NCBI GenBank assembly: GCA_002724815.1
Contig: PBPV01000021.1
Span: 1-6,618 of the forward strand
From: Methanobacteriota archaeon
GTDB lineage: Archaea; Thermoplasmatota; Poseidoniia; Poseidoniales; Thalassarchaeaceae
Direction of reading: 5' to 3'
Length of the DNA: 6,618 nt
The notes under the pieces were generated by a model. It made no database searches. It was given only the letters and a program-made list of their open reading frames with translations, and was not told where the DNA came from. Shown piece by piece: positions 4,501 to 6,618 of the stretch. The translations under genes were made by a program, and so were the position numbers. The first letter of the stretch is position 1. Every line of letters begins with the position of its first letter.

Positions 4501-6618
4501 TGCAGAAGGTGACTACGAAGCCAGCTCGGCCGCACAACAAATTGCCATTACGGTGTCAGACCAAGTTGGCCACCCTGAATCCCTCACGCTAAATTATTGG
4601 GTGGAAGCAGATCACGACGTCAATCGTAATGGAGAGCCTGATCCTGACGAATATGTTGCTCAAACCATGACGAATTACACCGAAGATGTTGAGAAGGTCT
4701 TCTTCGGGATGATTGATGATTCTCGAAACCCAAACATGGCTAGAGTTTCCTATTACGTATCGGGTCACGACCCTGCTGGAAACCTGATTATTGGGGATGA
4801 GGGACCTGGGTTTGCATATGATCTAACCACGTACCTAACCCGTAAGGACATGACTTCGGTTTTCACTGGATTGAATTGGGAAAACCATGAGGACGGTGGG
4901 GATGTCTACAGTGGAACGGATCAATCAATTTCGGTGGGTCTCGTTGATGCCAATGGAATCATTGATTTCGAATACATCTCACTAATCTTTGATTTTGAAG
5001 GGCCCGACCCTGAGAGAGACCAACAACGAATTTCGTACAATGGTCGAACAGATGTCTGGAGTTCTGAGAGTGAATTCATTACCATCCTACCGAGTAGTTC
5101 TGCAGTCGTGACCACAAATGATACTGGCTTGCCATGGATTCATACAAACTTCAATTTCCAGTTTTCATGGGATTGGCCTGACGAAGATGTCTCTGATTTG
5201 GCCCTAGAGTTCAAAGAATTGGGTTCTACGATTCCAACTCGAATTGAATTCATCGACCATACCTTCAGTGTTGAGAACGATTTGGTTCTTGATGCATCAA
5301 CCTATTCTGTAGAGGATGTTGCAGAACCGCGTACAGGTCCACTCGATGATGCTACACCGGTTCGGCCAGATGATCGCTTGCGTTGGTCAGGACGAGTCGT
5401 TTACGAAGGTAGTAGCGAACCAGCGCCAAACGATCTAGGAATCACCGTAGAGGTCTTCGATGGTGTGCAGTATTGGTCTGACGGCAGTCTGTCGGATAAC
5501 GGCGGATTCAGCATTGAAGTACCGCTCACCGCAGCAGCTACCCTTCAAAGCGCTGAAACTCGAACCTTCCTCACCGGAGTAAGAAACGTTCCCGGGCGAG
5601 GTGAAGATATGACGCGTGATACGGTGGCGACCACCTTGCAGTTGCAAGTCGATCACACGCCTCCAAGAGTACATCACAGATTGTCACCCGTGAATGTGAT
5701 CGATATCTCAACCGCATCCGATTTGTCGGTATTGCCCGTACGTTTCTCCGGTTGGGAAGAATGCGTTCTGCTGGAGGGAGATGATCGATGCGCAGGATTT
5801 GGACAATCCCCCCAATCGGTCAATTGGGTGATGCGAGACAATACACGAACCATTGCTGCGGGACAATCTCCGTTGGCGATGCAGTTGAATGGAACCCATA
5901 TCGAATGGATTGGAGAAGTCGATTTGACAAGCGATGGTTTGGTCACTCCACGTAGTGGATACCGTGTTGGATTTTGGGTTACTGGACATGACGCGGCTGG
6001 AAATGAATTCCCAATGACTGCTAATACGGAAAGTGACCCGGTTCGAGAGCGTGACGATTTGGACAATGACCAAGATTTGGCATGGGTTCGATTGGGCGCG
6101 ACTGTAGCGGAACTGATTGTCAAGAGTGTTTCTCTTAGCCAAGACACTGTCGGTGAGGGTGCTGAGGTCGAAATTGTCGCTGTCATTGCCAATATTGGAG
6201 GTGTTACTGAATCCTCTTTTGCAGTTCATGTTCTGACTGAGAATGGATTGGTACACTCAACCAGAATCATTGGACTGCCGGCCGATGGAGAATATCGCAT
6301 GACCACCACATGGACTGCAGAGCAAGGCATTGATCGTGTTACTGTGATTGTTGATGTTGATAATGAAGTCGTGGAAGTGGATGAAGAAGGCAACTCGATG
6401 TCTGCAGGTGTCTCTGTGGACTATTCATGGGGCCTGGGTTGGGTCGACACCTGGAGGCAAAATCCACTTACTGTCATCGGCGTGTTGTTCGCTCTGATTT
6501 TACTCCCTGTCATCGGGACCATCACTTGGAAAACTTCGCTCTCGGGTTCGACCAGCCTGTACGATGAAGAAATGTTGTACGAAGAAGAAGATGAGGATGA
6601 TTGGGAAGAAGAGGATGA
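1475..6618 (+). CDS. Giant secreted, membrane-anchored surface protein (adhesin/receptor-like), 3' end open at window edge
   Basis: Uninterrupted frame of 1714 codons that leaves the window in mid-codon (GA at 6617-6618). Order: Sec signal peptide 1-23 with ADA cleavage motif; beta-rich N-terminal domain about 24-180; propeller-like Tyr/Ser/Gly-rich region about 180-440; beta-sandwich about 474-550 (segment DIGWRAWLNGSSTAAPIIDT); two further beta modules about 551-648 and 650-737; Ig-like region about 738-890. A duplicated unit occupies about 902-1118 and 1298-1520, and a different Ig-like stretch lies between the copies. A CARDB-type domain follows (about 1545-1648), then a membrane helix (about 1665-1685) and an acidic tail. 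It carries 13 cysteines, several in close pairs, and 13 N-X-S/T sequons. No protease or glycosidase active-site motif was noticed. It probably projects from the cell surface and binds a ligand or polymer; the ligand is unknown. Divergent to the signal peptidase operon. The gene should end shortly beyond the window. Confidence 0.92.
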   Translation, partial: MRKIAIFILSTLLFSYALPLADAATETQFTDGTSTFTHVFSQAGDSPTPGVTLPYGADVQNVEFEVEGSASTSTWMNRTTNADFGGAGTTGSSQQGQFLNQFGWYYMYKQNVKVENNEVELRPTETTTYWDMDNTNDVSSSSGGSINTTGHHFSSAEAGYNGISDTGRISLSGGTWGNYIGATVEQLNEYHVIRYSSITSSYGGYNFNSMNRYNASTGAYIGTVTMAYNNCSSTNLYYVSDMTSDGDGTVWMASFYTGTSSAYGGISKWTVTKNQQNVVTYTCERFWMAQEIGGISIDPNTNDMYVVQRTRNGNSYNIDLWEVSRSNPNIALQTWSLGAISSGGGSSTFSGYLKPTGLVVQMPRIAVNVYCYYYAYSYYCDTNRVSWTSIYHQQTNWPELQGEFTRSYASMGLSNLNGEIGHTCLYATSASYCPTSTTNRKIITNGNGAADWMGTPSSSSAIVTSSMQRLARSISEVTLDSAITWEPTGTSVDLEITNDGGTTWKRANNAGQVITFTNAGNDIGWRAWLNGSSTAAPIIDTVGISYTSSYVNSGQFRYYRTGTQGAAPVAASVWWNASTPGGSGLDIYFREGSTSCTSGTRVSVPSQGSIVTFASTSTSMAFCIDLDSGSNNQYSPTLFDFNLVTYTNAPRDVKIDIFDADPGTPTSCGVSGYEWEYDGVLVGTTTARDAAPNVDLRNAFNCIVPGTGTGTEVIGVQVGSASAGQLKITSMTIEYTMATVNLDINYDETMILHERSQSYEIVTRHVIGDNAASITDAELMFIASPNSYAPKLSWADDGTLVDDDPEDWIIPDQGGTWTNLSNGIFEIHWMFRVTDDFPEQDNVGWRVSCTDDTGLTPAILSTTGSSAGIRVNQSYGLGWFSIHDVEGEVVNEDVQNGDWVVAGETVHFQGQIWFDGTEDAPLNSVFDVRVARKDAQGDFTASSWKDNSNPNGTFFISIAVPDMNIPEGITFEVQTYNVRDPTKVMPTNESWMRTLRIDDSSPEIIDAWPAEGDYEASSAAQQIAITVSDQVGHPESLTLNYWVEADHDVNRNGEPDPDEYVAQTMTNYTEDVEKVFFGMIDDSRNPNMARVSYYVSGHDPAGNLIIGDEGPGFAYDLTTYLTRKDMTSVFTGLNWENHEDGGDVYSGTDQSISVGLVDANGIIDFEYISLIFDFEGPDPERDQQRISYNGRTDVWSSESEFITILPSSSAVVTTNDTGLPWIHTNFNFQFSWDWPDEDVSDLALEFKELGSTIPTRIEFIDHTFSVENDLVLDASTYSVEDVAEPRTGPLDDATPVRPDDRLRWSGRVVYEGSSEPAPNDLGITVEVFDGVQYWSDGSLSDNGGFSIEVPLTAAATLQSAETRTFLTGVRNVPGRGEDMTRDTVATTLQLQVDHTPPRVHHRLSPVNVIDISTASDLSVLPVRFSGWEECVLLEGDDRCAGFGQSPQSVNWVMRDNTRTIAAGQSPLAMQLNGTHIEWIGEVDLTSDGLVTPRSGYRVGFWVTGHDAAGNEFPMTANTESDPVRERDDLDNDQDLAWVRLGATVAELIVKSVSLSQDTVGEGAEVEIVAVIANIGGVTESSFAVHVLTENGLVHSTRIIGLPADGEYRMTTTWTAEQGIDRVTVIVDVDNEVVEVDEEGNSMSAGVSVDYSWGLGWVDTWRQNPLTVIGVLFALILLPVIGTITWKTSLSGSTSLYDEEMLYEEEDEDDWEEED
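2012..2794 (+). other. Propeller-like N-terminal region of the large protein
   Basis: About residues 180-440 show loosely repeating strand patterns of the kind seen in beta-propeller blades: MNRYNASTGAYIGTV, DGDGTVWMASF followed by GISKWTV, and GGISIDPNTNDMYVVQR followed by IDLWEVS. A Tyr-rich hairpin CYYYAYSYYC (371-380) and a second cysteine pair 424/433 follow. The blades are too divergent for me to count or to assign to a named family. A non-propeller beta structure remains possible. Confidence 0.4.
4178..4828 (+). repeat. Protein-level repeat unit, copy 1 (Ig-like pair ending in SGHDPAGN)
   Basis: Residues about 902-1118. A first sandwich contains GQIWFDG, FFISIAVP, YNVRDP and LRIDDSSPEI. 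A second contains LNYWVEADHD and YYVSGHDPAGN (motif SGHDPAGN at 1096-1103). It corresponds to copy 2 at residues 1298-1520. This copy alone carries an EF-hand-like acidic loop at 1048-1059. The similarity is seen at protein level only; DNA identity is low, so the duplication is old. Confidence 0.6.
4616..4651 (+). other. EF-hand-like calcium-binding loop
   Basis: Residues 1048-1059 read DVNRNGEPDPDE. Positions 1, 3, 5, 6, 9 and 12 of a canonical 12-residue EF-hand loop are D, N, N, G, D and E. No flanking EF-hand helices are obvious, so this is more likely an isolated DxNxNG-type calcium site between beta strands, as is common in surface proteins. Confidence 0.45.
5366..6034 (+). repeat. Protein-level repeat unit, copy 2 (Ig-like pair ending in TGHDAAGN)
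   Basis: Residues about 1298-1520. It matches copy 1 in order and spacing: GRVVYEG for GQIWFDG, GFSIEVP for FFISIAVP, GVRNVP for NVRDP, LQVDHTPPRV for LRIDDSSPEI, VNWVMRDN for LNYWVEADHD, and FWVTGHDAAGN for YYVSGHDPAGN (TGHDAAGN at 1503-1510). It has a cysteine pair at 1430/1439 that copy 1 lacks, and it lacks the acidic loop found there. Confidence 0.6.
6107..6418 (+). other. CARDB-type (cell adhesion related, APHP-like) domain
   Basis: Residues about 1545-1648 follow the CARDB pattern: AELIVKSVSLS, then GEGAEVEIVAVIANIGG, FAVHVLTENG, a turn at LPADGEY, TTTWTAEQG, and the closing VIVDVDNEVVEVDEEGNS. These Ig-like domains are typically found just outside the membrane anchor of archaeal and bacterial surface proteins, which is the position here. 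Confidence 0.75.
6467..6529 (+). other. C-terminal membrane anchor followed by acidic cytoplasmic tail
   Basis: Residues about 1665-1685 (LTVIGVLFALILLPVIGTITW) form one hydrophobic helix. It is followed by KTSLSGSTSLY and a tail in which 14 of the 18 residues 1697-1714 are Asp or Glu. There is one Lys but no basic cluster after the helix and no PGF-type motif before it. The protein therefore looks permanently anchored and not processed by an archaeosortase. Confidence 0.8.

Noticed and set aside
4115..4540. Minus-strand frame of 141 codons
   Set aside because: It is antisense to the Ig-like part of the large gene, which has clear protein motifs there. No ribosome binding site or domain supports a separate gene.
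5674..6256. Two overlapping minus-strand frames of 172 and 182 codons
   Set aside because: Both lie inside the large plus-strand gene. They have no recognisable domains or signals, and they are Ser/Thr/Arg-rich in the way expected of antisense shadows.
6616..6618. TGA at the very end of the window as the stop codon of the large gene
   Set aside because: The gene's codons begin at positions that leave remainder 2 when divided by 3. GAT at 6614-6616 and the partial codon GA at 6617-6618 are in frame, so this TGA is out of frame and the gene remains open.
1..6618. CRISPR array, insertion sequence, tRNA or defence system
   Set aside because: No regularly spaced repeats, transposase or integrase motifs, cloverleaf sequences or nuclease/toxin motifs were seen on either strand. 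The window is accounted for by an export operon and one surface-protein gene.

Overview
The window most resembles a fragment of an uncultured planktonic archaeon, probably a Thermoplasmatota / Marine Group II (Candidatus Poseidoniales)-like genome. Three things point this way. The signal peptidase is of the archaeal/ER Ser-His type. The Shine-Dalgarno sequences match the archaeal GGAGGTGAT consensus. The surface protein is very long, with a signal peptide, Ig-like modules, one C-terminal membrane helix and a very acidic cytoplasmic tail. The lineage is an inference from style and family features, not from a marker gene.

Layout: positions 1-1316 hold two genes on the minus strand, read right to left as a tight operon. 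The first (522-1316) is an unrecognised four-helix membrane protein. The second (1-516, cut by the window start) is signal peptidase I. Only 5 bases separate the first stop from the second start, and the codons for the acidic tail of the first protein also form the ribosome binding site of the second. Positions 1317-1474 are a divergent intergenic region with several short inverted repeats, including two perfect 7-bp-stem hairpins, and a weak TATA-like element. Positions 1475-6618 are one continuous plus-strand reading frame of at least 1714 codons that runs off the window end.

The large protein has a Sec signal peptide (about residues 1-23). A Tyr/Ser/Gly-rich, propeller-like N-terminal region follows, then a series of beta-sandwich modules, a duplicated unit with a period of about 400 residues, and a CARDB-type domain. 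It ends with a single membrane helix and a Glu/Asp-rich tail. It is best read as a cell-surface, adhesin- or receptor-like protein; its ligand cannot be read from the sequence.

How the genes relate: the signal peptidase is the enzyme expected to remove the signal peptide of proteins such as the large one divergent to it. The four-helix protein is co-translated with the peptidase and may take part in the same export step, but that is only a context argument. I saw no tRNA, rRNA, CRISPR array, insertion sequence or integrase. Apart from the 158-base divergent spacer the window is essentially all coding.
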